Of a stretch of 64,000 nucleotides of DNA, positions 21,246 to 33,007 are shown one piece after another. The notes under the pieces are model-generated. The model did no database searches. It had not been told where the DNA came from and saw nothing but the letters and a program-made list of their open reading frames with translations. The stretch covers positions 6,612,001 through 6,676,000 of the forward strand of contig CM064658.1 in the NCBI GenBank assembly GCA_032717465.1, read 5' to 3'. The DNA is from Coenobita brevimanus. Lineage: Eukaryota > Arthropoda > Malacostraca > Decapoda > Coenobitidae. Both the position numbers and the translations under genes were made by a program. How positions within the stretch are numbered: position 1 is the first letter of the stretch; the number at the start of each line of letters is the position of its first letter.

Positions 21246-23588
21246 GACTGTGCCAACATACTGGTTCGAGAACATGCTAAGGTCACAGTGGACAAGTAAA
21301 CTAGATTCTTGCATTACGTGACACTTCATCTTTTGAGGGGTTACCCACTAAAGGATGTCCAGGCACTTGTCCCTACTCAGTAACAACCCATCCTCTCAAC
21401 ACATTATCCTCCCTTATATATCCCATCATATTAGTCTGGTATACAATATTCCTGTAAATACACCTCACTTGTGCACACTTAGCTTCTCTCATCTCGTGTC
21501 TACTTTTGAGCACTAGCAACCCTGTCTCAGCATCTCATATTCTCATGTCAGTCTCGGTACCTAAGTCTTTCAGGAAGTCACTGCACACACACTTTCATTT
21601 GTCCTCAGCTTTGTATTCTACAGGCATCATCTATTCACTGCTGTACATTTGTGCTGAAACTATACTCTCGACCTTAATTTGGCCTGAAATTACCATCCTG
21701 AATGCTGTGCTTCAGCAGGAAATTGACAGTCTTCTGCTTTTCACGGAAAAGTGCCCAAGAGTGGATATAGTTACTTTGTACTGGCTTTTTTGCTGTGAGA
21801 AACGGTATGCAAAAAGACTAAAATCTTAGCCAAGTTAATGTGAACAACAGTATTCTGCAGCCCTTTTTGTTTTGTGCTGTGCTGCTCATTTTTCTGGATC
21901 CTACCCACCCCAGTCATTGGCGGGATAAATCTATTGTACACTGCTCTCAGAACCCTGGCACCTTCCCTCCTTACTATTGTAGATCAGTTTTTTCCTTTCT
22001 TCTCTGCTGGAACTAAAATACTAGAGTGCAGTGAGTTTGCGACTACTATTCATTCCTATCAATATTCTTGCAGTTCCTCATCTTGTATCCCTCAGTCATC
22101 TCCCATTCACTTCTGTTCATCAGCATTTAATCGTTTGTTCTTTCATGCAGTCCTTCCTAGATTACAGTACACATTTCTGTTTCATGTCCTTTCTCTCATA
22201 GTATTTGCCACTGTTTGCATCACTGTCACCAAGTTCAGTTACTTATTTCTTACCCCATATTGTCATGTGCCAGTTATCTCGCATAATCGTACATCATGTC
22301 ACTGGTCTCACTGACCCTGCTGCTTCATTGTTCATCCCTCTTTATACTTCAACAACCACACATGTCCACATCCTGTATGTACTTTGTCTTCCTGCACAAC
22401 TACCACCATTGACTTTCCTATTCAACACAGTCACTTGGTACATCATTTTCCTATATCCCTCTAATGCCACCAACATTCACCAGCAGTTATTTTCCTAACC
22501 TTATTTCTCATCAGTAAACTTGGTAGGTAGGATCCACAAATACAAAGCTTAAATGTAGAGCAATCAACACATGATCCATAAATAGGCTATGCATTAATCA
22601 TCAAGTCATTGAAAATCTCTGCCCCACCTCACAGCCACTGTCCATGCTAACTGTCTTTCATACAAGCACATTCCCTCACCAGACATATGCATTCATGTAA
22701 ACCGTGCTTCTTCTGAATCACTTTCTCCCAGCGTTGTCCTCTGTGCTACATGCACCATGTCTTTTTGCCCCACTTTCACCTCTTCGTCATTTCTCACCAC
22801 ACACCGACACACTACACACCTGTCACCATAAACCACAAATACCATACATGCTTTCTTTGCCACCTCATTACCTTGTCTCCATTACACCCACAACAATCTT
22901 TAAACCTTTCCTTTCTCCTCCCCCCCCATACCTTCGTATGTATACAGTCATGTAAAGTGAACAGTAACTTGTATTTTCGGCATACAACACTTAAATTAAA
23001 AATAAACTACTTCTACACCTAAAACTACTTTTATGTGCTGCTAACAATAGTCCATTTGAAATGAGTTTCAGCAAAACAGACATAATAAAAAATAATCCTT
23101 AAGTGCTGTAAGAACAGTGTGGTAATAAAGCATTTTTTTTTACAGGAATCTGAACATGAAGTACCCCGCTTTAAGTTACTGTTACACAAGCCATTGCTAA
23201 ATAAGTTAATTTTATGGTTACCATGGAAAGTAATTTCAAACAAGATCCATTACAGTGGGCTCAATTGACTTTACAATGTGAGTAAATTTCAGGTGAATTA
23301 ATTTAGGACCATAAAAGCAGCATTGTTATGTAGCTAACCTCTTCAGCTTGACATTATTTAGGTACTGCTTTAGAATTATAACGATAACAGCTCACTATTA
23401 ACATACAGGGTGGAGCAAAAATCAGGGTGGTGGTCATTTAATGATCATGATTCTCTACAGCTAACTGAGGTTAGGCAGAGGTTAGATTTCTGAAAATACA
23501 TTATGTATACATTTGAACGAAGCAAGATGAAAATATATTGGAAATATTCATATTGATGCAAGGCTGAATTGATTTGTTTATAACTTTG
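21246..23588. other. Unassigned 2.3-kb stretch
   Basis: I see no recognisable protein, element end or strong repeat. The moderately long plus-strand ORFs (for example 21874-22314, 146 codons) show no motif I can identify and have hydrophobic, Ser/Pro/His-rich composition typical of chance frames. It may be intron, or a decayed element that sequence reading alone does not reveal. Confidence 0.35.
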
Positions 23589-24819
23589 TTAACCCCTTAA
23601 ACGCGGATCGTCTCATTTGCGACGCTCGGCCAAAAGGACATAACGGCGGATCGTCGCGTTTGCGATTCTAGTAAATTTTGAATAACCGCGGGCAAGCAGG
23701 CTCCAGCTGGTATTGTCTATCAGTACCACCACCCTTTAGCTACAACTAGCATACTTTACCTTTGTAGTACTGACCTCAGTTGTTGCCAAATATCGCGTTT
23801 TCCCCCCATCCCCCCACCACCATGGCCCGGCCAGCCTGGCTGTGATACATGGCAGCGCTCTGAGCGCTCAGAACTGTAAATCTGTGCTCTCCTCTCACAA
23901 GCAGTTTATGCTACTAGGAAAGGCTTGTTTCCCCAGTTGTAACACTAGCTTTTTTTCTCACGGTTTGCCCCTGTTTAGCGTCAGTTTACTGCAGGCTTTC
24001 AAAGTGACATTATGGCGAGTTCTAGCTCTTCCCAGTCAGTGCAAGCAGCCGACAGGAACGAGAATAAAGTGGCGGGCGTAAGGCAGAATAAAAAGCGCGC
24101 TGTGGTGATCTTTTGGGAAGTAATATGAATGAAAATAATGTAGTATACATGTTTTTAGCTGTGAAAATGGAAATGTTTGTTGAGTGACGGGAAGACCGCC
24201 GCCACGGTGCATGTCAGCCATATACTCCGTTGATTTTAGCCTTATTTTCAGTGCTTATTGTACAAATACGGATTCCAAACTACCTTTACGTTGTAGTATA
24301 AAGTTTACTGTGACAGAATGAGGCTGTGGTAGAGGGGAAACCGGGTTGCTGGAGGTGTGAAAGTGAAGATTTGGTTACCCAACTTTGCAAGTCTCCACAA
24401 GTCCTTGGGTAGTCCACGAAGGCTCAACACCTGTCTCTGGAGAAAGCTGAATGTAAGTACAGTAATCACTCTAATATCCGGACGCCCAATAACCGAACAT
24501 CCCCACTAACCGAACCTTATCGTCCTGGGATCAAACATTCCCAAAATGGTCCGAAAATCCAAAAAAATTGGAAAAAAAATCGATTTTTTGCCGTCCGTAA
24601 TTTGAACTTGCCGCGCGCGCCGCGTGAGAGCATTGTTTTGGTTCGTCATTCCTCCGACGTCCGATAGAGCGCCGCTGCATCCTCCCCACTTCCTGCCTGT
24701 CTCTCACCGCGACAAGACCTACGCTCTTCGTCATGGCTGCCCACGTGCTCGCTTTTGTGGTGGTGCCGTACTTGCTGCAAGGCCTCCTGCTGCTCTCTGC
24801 CCTACTCTTAGTGTGTGTG

Positions 24820-26718
24820 ATGATGGCCCCGCCTCCTGAGAAAAGGAAGAGAGTGGTGTTGACTCTGGAGAAGAAACGGGAGATATTGGAGAAGGTTGAT
24901 GCAGGTTGGTCTTCCTCTCGCATTCTCCGCGAGTTCAACCTGGCCCGGTCGACTTTGTTTGATATCAAGCGTTCCCGAGACAAGCTCATGCAGTACACGG
25001 CTGACTTCTCGTCGAAGCAAACGCAACGTGGAGAGGAAGGTTATGTTTACTCCCAAGTATGCAGAGATCGACCGCTCCACGTTGATTTGGTATCGACAGC
25101 AACATGCAGCTGGTGTGATGGTACGTGGAACGGAGCTGAAGGCTGCTGCTGAGAAGTTTGCAAGGCTTCACGACGCCCTAGACTTCAAGGCATCCGAGGG
25201 TTGGCTCTTCGCGTTCAAGTTGCGACATGGCCTTACTAACCGTAAAGCACATGGCGAAGCATTGGACGCTAACGAGGATGGAGTGGACGAGTTTCGGCAC
25301 AAGGTGAAAGGCTTGATCGACAGGGAGGGCCTCACTCTCGGTCAAGTCTATAACGCTGACGAAACTGGCTTATTCTATCGCTCGGTGCCAACGAACACTC
25401 TCGCCGATGAGACGGAGAAGCGTGTACCTGGCCGCAAGCTTTCTAAGGAACGGATATCTGCTTTGTGTTGTGCCAATGCTAACGGCATGCACCGGCTTAA
25501 GCCCGTTATTGTTGGCCGTGCAAAGCAGCCTCGGTGCCTTCGTGGGGTGATGGATGTCCTTCCTGTCGTATGGTACCATTCTTTGAAAGCATGGTTCACA
25601 GCTGTGATTTTCAAAGACTGGTTTCACCATCGCTCGTCAAGGAGGTCATACATTACCAGACGAAGACACTGGGAATTCCTCGCGACCAGGTAAAGGCTCT
25701 CCTTCTCCTCGACAATGCACCTGCCCACCCGTGCGACAAGGACTTGGTTGCTGAGAATGGCCGTATTAGGTGCATGTTTCTGCCACCTAATACGACTGCT
25801 CTCATTCAACCAATGGACCAAGGAGTGATCGTGGCAACAAAGCGCCTGTACCGTCGGAAGTTCCTGGACGAGGTGATGGTGGTTCTCGAGGACGAGGACG
25901 AGCGCAGGGAAGGACGTGACACTCGAGGCAAGTGGATTCTGGAAAACCTTCGCCGCTACAACATCAAGTCTGCGCTGTACAACTGGGCTAGTGCATGGAA
26001 GGAAGTCCCTGTGAAAACTCTTGAAAATGGTTGGTCTCGTCTGCTTCTCGGAACAGATGTGGAGTACGATTTCCTAGGGTTTGACGTGGATGACTTCCAT
26101 GCACGGCTACGTACGCACGGCGACGATGTTGATGTGGACGATGTTCGTGAGTGGTTGGACGACGACGAGGGCGATCCTGGGTATCAGACGTTGTCTGATA
26201 TCGAGATCGCGTCTTCGGTTGCTGGTGTCAGTCCCGAACTTGAAGATTCCGACGACGAAGGCGATGATGATGCAGACTCCGCCCAGCAGGACACTACTCC
26301 AGCCATCCCCAAGCTGAGCGCACTCCGGGAACATCTAGAGTTCGTCCTAGACTACCTGGAACACCCGGACTGCGACAGGGAGATGGGGCCCTTGGGACTC
26401 GTGGAGGAAGTGCGTGCTTTCCGGCAGCGCATCATCAATCGCCAGAATCGTCGGTCCTTGCGTCAGTCAACGATTGACAGTTTTTTCAGGCCCGTGACCC
26501 CCGCTGTGCCAAGCCCTGGTTCCACTCCGTTGCCTCCCCAAGACAGGCCCTCATGCTCCGAGCCACAGCCCAGCACATCAGCTACAGTGGAGTCACCGCT
26601 CGACGTGAGTTTGCGGCTGTCTTCAGAGTCTTCTGTAGTCGGTACGCCATCACCACTACCCACCGATGCACCCCTTGGACGCCTGCCAGTGATACTCTCG
26701 GGCTCTGACAGTGAATAA
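24820..26718 (+). pseudogene. Tigger/Jerky-type transposase with two frameshifts
   Basis: This DDE transposase would cut and paste the element. Starting from MMAPPPEKRKR, the order is: CENP-B-type N-terminal DNA-binding helix region (LTLEKKREILEKVDAG, then ILREFNLARSTLFDI), a second HTH (EGWLFAFKLRHGL), then the catalytic core. The core has the first Asp in YNADETGLFY, the second in LLLDNAPAHP and the third in QPMDQGV. The C-terminal tail is acidic and includes QSTIDSFFRPV, a PCNA-binding (PIP-box) pattern known from pogo transposases. A two-base loss near 25015 and a one-base loss near 25634, both judged against copy 2, break the frame. An upstream hydrophobic extension starting at 24733 is open, but the MMAPPP start fits the family better. 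Confidence 0.9.
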
Positions 26719-27099
26719 ACAGCAAGAACTTCTCCACTAGACCACACGGGAATTTTGAGTGTTGTGCAGTGAAAAAACGGTGTGTTGTGTTAAGGTTTTC
26801 AAGTTGGGAGAAAAGACTAAGTAGAAAAGAAATTTAACGTAACTAACCTTCTTTGTTTTGGCTTTGGAAACTTAAAAAAACTTGGGAAAAGTTAATGTGC
26901 AACACTTAAATTTAATGGAACATTATTTGGACTAAAGTGAACACTGTGAAAAGAACGGACTTCTGTGTGTTAGTGACTAAGTTCAGTGCAAGACTTCAGG
27001 AAGAGTGTAGTGCAAGTGCTTCAGGAAATCGTTCTTACTGTCAGAGTCCGAGAGGAGGCGGTTATTCATCGAGGTGGCCAGGGACTTGCTGTAAGTAGC

Positions 27100-27222
27100 C
27101 AAAATGTTTCATGTTGTACTATTTTCCATACTATATTTACCAGAATGTTTCATATTGTATTTTTTCCCATACTGTACTTACCAGAAAGTGTCATACTGTA
27201 CTTCTTTCCATACTAAACTTAC
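27100..27222 (+). repeat. 41-bp tandem repeat, three copies, inside Tigger copy 1
   Basis: Units read AATGTTTCATGTTGTACT, AATGTTTCATATTGTATT and AAGTGTCATACTGTACTT. Each is followed by TTTCCATACT and ACTTACC-type sequence. Tigger copy 2 has a single unit at the matching place (about 52890-52930), so the array expanded in this copy. Confidence 0.75.
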
Positions 27223-28005
27223 CTCATGCATGTGCAGTAGGAATGTGTTTTTCAGAGTTCGGTTAGGTTCGGTTAGGTTAGGTTCGGTTAGAGTCCATAA
27301 GTACCAGAATGTTTATTAATGTATGAACATACTTCTAAACCCACATTTTATGTGTCTATTGCATTTATTTCAGTCATTTATGTGCCTTATTGGTGTGATT
27401 TGGGTGTTAAATAGGTGCTATGCATGTCCGGAGGGAGTTGTATAGGTGTTTCTCTGTGTTAGGGTCCGTAAGTACAAGTCCATAAGCTGGGGCCCAATAT
27501 CCGGACAAAACCAATATCCGAACCTACCGATGGCTCTATTGATCCGGATATTGGAGTGATTACTGTACTATCTGCCATATCAAGTATAATGTTCTAGGGT
27601 TAATCTCTGATTTTTGGTGAATATTTTCCTACAGGTACTCAGACCGCGATACAACCCCGCCACTCGGGGGGGAATGACTGTACACGGCCGCGTTTAAGGG
27701 GTTAATGGTGAGTTCTTGCTAAGCCTTCAGTACAAATGTTCTCCCGTAAGCTCAAATCATATGCAAGCATCAAAAATGGAAAAGTTAAAGATATGATTTA
27801 TGTTTTAGGGCAAGAGGCATGTTATTTTAAAGTCTGCACCTTTGAACAAATGCAGAAGTACGATACATATGCAGGATTGTCTAGATGAAAGTGGGGTGTT
27901 GCTGGATTGTATGGCAGTGAAACATTTTCGTTATCCATAAAACCTTAGGGAGTGACAGATTGAGCTGGTGTATGAGATGCTTCCACTTCTGATAATTATG
28001 TCATG

Positions 28006-28383
28006 GGTAGGTGGTGGCGACCATCATCCACTCACTTGATGTAGTGCTGCCTATTTCTTCCTTAGCCTTTATCATTCTTTTTCTGTGCCTGCCCTCCTCT
28101 CTTCCTGTTTCTCCCATCTTTCCTGTCACTTCTTATTACTCTTCTTTCCTTTACAGGTTGCTTTACATTGAGTGACAAGCTAAATGGTTTCAAAAGCCAA
28201 GAAACCATTTACAACGCTGGGTGGTAACCATATAACTAAACCATACTTGCTCCCTACGTGTCAACTAGTGGGTTGGTGGAGGGTCAGTGTCCCTCCCCGT
28301 AAAACAAATAACTCAAAGTCAAATGGCCACCCCTTAAGGGATTATGGCATCTGGCAATAGTTAGATAGATAGATAAATAGAAT
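28006..28383 (+). mobile_element. Non-autonomous RTE derivative with M5 module
   Basis: The first ~240 bp is the M5 module also found in the composite SINEs: GGTAGGTGGTGGCGACC, ACATTGAGTGACAAGC, the stem AAATGGTTTC paired with GAAACCATTT, and GGGTGGTAACCATATAAC. It continues with a segment like the 5' leader of the RTE-like LINE (GGGTTGGTGGAGGGTCAGTG, TCCCTCCCCGTAAAAC). It ends with the LINE 3' end (CACCCCTTAAGGGATTA, TCTGGCAATAG) and GATA repeats. It looks like an internally deleted or chimeric parasite of the LINE. Confidence 0.82.
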
Positions 28384-30492
28384 AAATGAATCAGACTGTA
28401 TAAGAAAAGGCAGAGGTACACTTTCTAGTAGGTCTCCTAGTTTTAAGATGCCAAAAACTATATTTTCACCGTATTGTCAGGATAAACCAAGAATACTATA
28501 AAGTTACCAAGGAATATTAAGTACATAAACCATATTAAAAAAGATCAGTGTCCTGATTTTTGTTCAGCCCTGTGTGCAGAGAAGTAACCCCTTCAGTGTG
28601 GCAACATTTGTTTCATTCTGCTACATTCACACAGTTGTATTAATTTTAGGTGAAATTTGTTAACGGCATTAAAGCATACTAAAACCCTTGTCACTGCATA
28701 TGGTTTTTCTACCTAAATTGTGTGGCTGTAGCAAGAATAAAACAAGTGTCATGGACGTGAAGAGTAAACCAAAACAAAATACATCACCGGGTATGTAAGG
28801 TGCGGGATGTACATAGTCGTCCACAACTGATAACTGCTACCCGTGCCGGGTGCTGCCTTGAACAAGTGATGAGTTATTAATGTCGTTTAAGTGATGCTTT
28901 GTTTTAAATAGTGTAGCAGGTGCTGGTGATTTATTTTTTGTCTGTCTTATAATGCATTGTGTTTTAGCAGCAGCACAATAATATTCATGTACATATGATA
29001 CATTTTGAGTTGTTCAGTGGAAGACTTTTACCCACACTCTGAAATTTACCCTTTCAACAGCTTGGTGTCTGTTGTAAAGCGAGGTAGAAAATAGCCAGTT
29101 TGCATTCATCTCTTGGAACAACTACAGTACCACGTTGTGGTTGCAGGAGTCAGTGAAACTTACGAGGTAGGAATAGGCCTCCCTGGTTACTAGTCAAATC
29201 ATCCCTCTAATCCGACAACCCTTGGCCATCAGCTGAGCTAATAGGTTTAGAATCTTCATCAGGTGAAAATAAACCAGCTACAATGGATAGTGAAGTTGTG
29301 CCATGTACTGGCAATGGTTCAGTTTCAAAAATTAAACCCAGCAACTGGTATTTATCCTTGCAAACAATTAGATAGTATTAGCCTATTGTGTACAGGTAGG
29401 CCACCAGTGGGGGTGAATTACAGGCAAGTTCAAACCATTAGAGACAACTGGAGGTTTTTATATGAAGGAATATGCTGCCAAAAGTACAGTACTGTATCTG
29501 TTTAGGTAGAGCACTAATGAGGGGGTGACTTATGCATTACAGAAAACAGGCCAAACCCACAGAAGGTGACATCATGAAACATGGCACCAGGCAGGTAGTT
29601 TGTGTGATACCATTAAATAATCTTCACATTGGTAGCCAACCCTCAGATTCCTGTGTTGACAAGGGGAATATGGGATTGTCTGACTTGGAGGCAATTTGTT
29701 CATGGTCATTCTCTTCAGAACTGTCATCAGGCTATACACACACCTTTCAATATGTGAGGTGAAAGTCTTCCATTGCTCTACATTGTACAGATGTGTTAAG
29801 GTGTAAACAAGCAACCTTACCTCACTGGCATAACAAATGTGGTACTATCGTGAAAGCACCAGATACCCAACACCTTGAGTTTAACTGTAATGTCCCGAGT
29901 CTTCTCTCTATCAGCAGCACTGCCATCACTGCACATCACCATCTGTGTGGTTTGGCCCAGTTAGTGGCAGAGCAGAATTATTAGACAGTTACAAGCCTGT
30001 TATTACAATTGAATGAAAGTTTAAGCATGTCCCATATTAATGCCTGAAATTATGTCATCTCACAACATCCCAAAGGTTACTGGCTGGGCTGGAATATTGG
30101 GCAGATAGCCAGATTATTGAAAATGAATATGCATGTGCAAGGAAATCCCTAATATGAGTAATTTATGAATGCCTGTAATTGTTAAATGTGATCAAACTGC
30201 ATCACAACATGTCATTGATACAGAAAGATTGGTTGTGTTCTATCATTACTTTATTCAAAAACTCAAAAGAATAGGAGCTTGTTCACACCATACTTTCAGT
30301 TTTAACAGTAATTTCAAGAGCAACAATGTCGTTGGGTTTTCAGTCTATATATTTAAGCTTATTATTTTATGGTATTTTTTGAGGTGTACTAGTTTCAAGG
30401 CTACATGAATTGATTTTAGTTTTTAGTTAAATTATTGTATACTGAGAAGTTACAGTGTATCAAGAGTTACACAAGTTTAGAATTATTCAAGC
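28384..30492. other. Unassigned 2.1-kb stretch
   Basis: No gene or element is recognised. A short CAGCAGCACTGCCATCACTG / CACCATCTGTG block near 29915-29950 resembles in composition the exon-like blocks further right, but is too short to classify. Confidence 0.35.
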
Positions 30493-30690
30493 AGGTGCTG
30501 GAGAGGGACGTCTTCATGTGATGGCACTGATATAATTGGGTGTTGGAGCTGCCTTACTATACAAACATCTCTCACCTCATTACCTATCCATCTTATGGGA
30601 TTAAGGCATCTGGCAATAGATAGATAGTAAAAGGTTAACTTCAGGCTGCAGTCGACCAGGATCACATTCAAACAAGCTCAGGGTTGTGAC
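30493..30690 (+). repeat. Dispersed repeat A, copy 1
   Basis: GGTGCTGGAGAGGGACGTC, TTCATGTGATGGCACTGA, and later AACTTCAGGCTGCAG followed by CACATTCA match a ~190-bp repeat seen again at about 36.58, 41.32, 56.1 (inverted) and 58.97 kb. This copy is interrupted by an RTE-type tail (TTAAGGCATCTGGCAATAG and GATA repeats). No coding frame or tRNA-like promoter is obvious, so its class is unknown. Confidence 0.6.
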
Positions 30691-31121
30691 TGCTGAACCA
30701 CTACAGTACTGTACCATTATTCAAGCAAATTACCTCTCCCCACCCCGGAGGGGCTTGGGGACTGGCATTGTTTTCACCCAGTTTATCTCTCTCTCTGTTA
30801 ACTTTATGTGAAAACTACTGGTGTGATTTTGACAAATTACAAGGATGATGGGCTACGACTTTCTGATCACCTGATTAAATTTTGGGCCAGATTGGGCCAA
30901 GACCCAGGCTGTAGGCCCCAAAAATGGAAAAAAAGGGGGGGGGGGAGGAACGGGTAAAAATAATTTTTTTGCCACAACTTTCAAATTTGTCGTATCGACA
31001 TGAAACCAAAACCTAAAGGTGCATCTTTCAAATATGCAACCTATAACATGCCTCATTACATCAATGTTGTCATCCCCCAGTTAGTGGTAGGGGGGTCAGT
31101 GTCAGGTGGGTCAGTCCTAAA
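30691..31121. other. Unassigned stretch
   Basis: Contains a CT run and a G run near 30937. Nothing else recognised. Confidence 0.35.
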
Positions 31122-31545
31122 ATATCTATCTAGCTATTGCCAGACACATTAATCCCATAAGGGGTGGGCATAAACAAATCACCTCCATGTTGTCCTGTCC
31201 CCTGCCATTTCACTGTCCTGCTTCCAGCTCACACCCCCCTCTCTTATAAACCTCTCTATCTCATCCTTGGCCCTTCCTTCCCTCTCCCTCCCTCCACCCC
31301 ACTCACATACACTCCCCTCGTCAGTCTCTTGCTCTTCATCCTCTCCACATGGCCAAACCACCTCAGTGTGTTCCTCCAATCGCTTCCTATCACATCCACA
31401 TCCACACCACAATGCTCCTTACCTTCCTCATTTGTCAGTCTGTCTCTCCTTGTGACTCCACGTGCTCCTCTCAACTCATTTCCACAGCTCTCTTGACATC
31501 TGTCCCTCCAACAAGGTCCAAGCTTCACTTCCCTACGTTAGAGTT
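31122..31545 (-). pseudogene. 3' end of an RTE-like LINE
   Basis: On the minus strand DRLTNEEGKEHCGVDVDVIG, NTLRWFGHVERM and VYVSGVEGGRG match the C-terminal region of the RTE-like LINE at 37.1-41.1 kb. The end is the TCTGGCAATAG tail with GATA-type repeats at 31122-31141. The frame is broken and the copy is 5'-truncated. Confidence 0.85.
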
Positions 31546-31559
31546 GGTGGTACATTTTG

Positions 31560-31800
31560 TGGTAGGTGGGGGCACCCATCATCCACCCCCTTAGTTTAGT
31601 GGTACAGTACTCTATTTTTAGGTAGCTCCACATTGAGTGGCAAGCCAAATGATATCCTGTAAACCAGGAAATCATTGACAATGCTGAGTGGCAACCATAT
31701 AACTAACCAACACGTGTTCCCTATGTGACAACAAGTGGGTTTGCAGAGGGTTAGTACCCCTCCCCAGAAAACAACTGAAAATTTTAACAAGAAGCCTAAA
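31560..31800 (+). mobile_element. M5 module joined to RTE LINE 5'-leader sequence
   Basis: GTAGGTGGGGGCACCCATC, ACATTGAGTGGCAAGCC, the stem-loop AAATGATATCCTG with CAGGAAATCATT, and GGCAACCATATAAC match the M5 module. They are followed by GGTTAGTACCCCTCCCCAGA, AAACAACT and ACAAGAAGCC, which match the 5' leader of the large RTE-like LINE (read on the minus strand around 41,000-41,045). It thus probably marks the natural 5' end of a LINE or derivative. Confidence 0.65.
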
Positions 31801-32344
31801 ATTTCAAATGGGCATAAGATTGTCAATTTTCACCCAATTTACTCCAAAGCTGATGTGTTACCTTTGACTAGATATCCTGTTGGATTTATATGTCAGAACT
31901 AATATGACTGCCGGGGACAGGTTTGCTGTGCCTTGGTACCGCTTCTTGTTAGTATATGTTATTGACCCTGTTGACCTCTGCCATCAGCATGTGCAGTGTT
32001 CATGAATTACTCTAAGTGTATTGTCACTTATTTTACCGTTAACCCTGTTCGCATTTAGCTGCCACTAAATTATTTTTTTTTTGTTGGGGAAATCCCTTGG
32101 TGGTGGAGGGGTTAGGGAAAGCTATTGTACTTCACCAGTTGGAAAAGTATAGACAATCAAGGAGTTAGCAACAATACAAGAATGAAACTGGTTGAAGGGG
32201 TTAATGTACTGTTTGATTTACAGTGCTCTTATTACATTGGTTATATATTTATTACAAATTTATATTTATCCAGGATTATTGAAATAGTTCCTTTGTTACC
32301 ATCAACAGAGAAATTTTAGTACCTCTTGTCTTCTCCTTTGCCAG

Positions 32345-32471
32345 CAGTCAGCACCGATCCTCTCATGTCAGCAGTCAGCCATCTTTGCTTGTGCGTCTGC
32401 CATCAGTCGTGTCAGCTGTTCCCTGTCAGTGCTGAACCCTTCCTTGGCCCTTTGTGTCACCATCTACAAAG
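32345..32471 (+). other. Exon-like block U1
   Basis: TCTTCTCCTTTGCCAG (acceptor-like, with pyrimidine tract) precedes and ACAAAG|GTATTT (donor-like) follows a 127-nt block rich in CAGTCAGC and CATC. Two frames are open across it. It is the first of a series of same-strand blocks with similar wording and borders. No protein similarity is recognised. It could be an exon of a repetitive fast-evolving gene, a non-coding RNA exon or part of an old tandem repeat. Confidence 0.4.
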
Positions 32472-32504
32472 GTATTTTATCATTTAATATTGCAGTACAG
32501 AATT

Positions 32505-32877
32505 TATCTATCTATCTATCTATTGCCAGATGCCTTAATCCTGTAAGGGGTGGCATTTGACACTGAGTTATTTGTTTTACAGGGAGGGACACTAACCCTC
32601 CACCAACCCACTTGCTGACACTTAGGGAGCATGCATGGTTTGGTTATATGGTCACCACCCAGCATTGAAAATGGTTTCTTGGCTTACACAAAACCATCTG
32701 GCTTGTCACTTAATGTAAAGCCACCTGTAATGGAAAGAAAAGTAATAAGAAGTGACAGGAAAGATGGGAGAAATAGGAAGAGAGGATGGCAGGCACAGAA
32801 AAAGAATGATAAAGGCTAAGGAAGAAGTAGGCAGCACTACATCAAGTGAGTGGATGATGGTCGCCACCACCTACCAC
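32505..32877 (-). mobile_element. Non-autonomous RTE derivative with M5 module
   Basis: This is an inverted copy of the element at 28.0-28.4 kb. GATA-type repeats and the TCTGGCAATAG tail lie at 32505-32530, the leader-like GTAAAACAAATAACTCA near 32562-32580, and the M5 module out to GGTGGTGGCGACCATCATCC near 32876. It lies about 34 bp beyond exon-like block U1. Confidence 0.82.
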
Positions 32878-32929
32878 TAGTGCAACTACAATGGTATGTA
32901 GAATATTACTAAATTGCTTAGTGAAGTCC

Positions 32930-32960
<31 letters not shown>

Positions 32961-33007
32961 TGTATCCAGTAAAATCACCGTACAAGGTATTTTTATGATC
33001 ACCTCAG

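Larger units (their letters stand above)
24460..27565 (+). mobile_element. Tigger (pogo-group) DNA transposon, copy 1, nested in a piggyBac element
   Basis: The element is 3,106 bp. Its termini are CAGTAATCACTCTAATATCC (from 24460) and an inverted copy ending GGAGTGATTACTG (to 27565). TA lies on both sides (24458-24459 and 27566-27567), as expected for Tc1/mariner-pogo insertion. Subterminal motifs AATATCCGGAC and relatives repeat near both ends. The interior carries a CpG-rich transposase gene in an otherwise AT-rich neighbourhood. A second copy in the opposite orientation is at 52.5-55.6 kb. Confidence 0.95.
23593..27701. mobile_element. Non-autonomous piggyBac-type element, split by a Tigger transposon
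   Basis: The ends are perfect 14-bp inverted repeats, CCCCTTAAACGCGG at 23593-23606 and CCGCGTTTAAGGGG at 27688-27701. They are flanked by TTAA on both sides (23589-23592 and 27702-27705), the hallmark of piggyBac insertion. Next to the left end a subterminal motif, GCGGATCGTC followed by TTTGCGA, occurs twice. Removing the nested Tigger (24460-27565) leaves about 1.0 kb, made of 867 bp on the left and 136 bp on the right. No piggyBac transposase remains. It would have depended on a transposase supplied elsewhere. The intact one at 61.6-63.8 kb belongs to a related but different end type (CCCCTCGGCTGCGG). Confidence 0.88.

Noticed and set aside
21874..22314. 146-codon plus-strand ORF
   Set aside because: No motif, no clear start or splice context, and composition typical of a chance frame.
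24733..24819. Hydrophobic 29-residue N-terminal extension of the Tigger transposase, resembling a signal or membrane segment
   Set aside because: A nuclear transposase should not need it. The MMAPPPEKR start fits the CENP-B-type N-terminus better, and the extension is probably an open leader.
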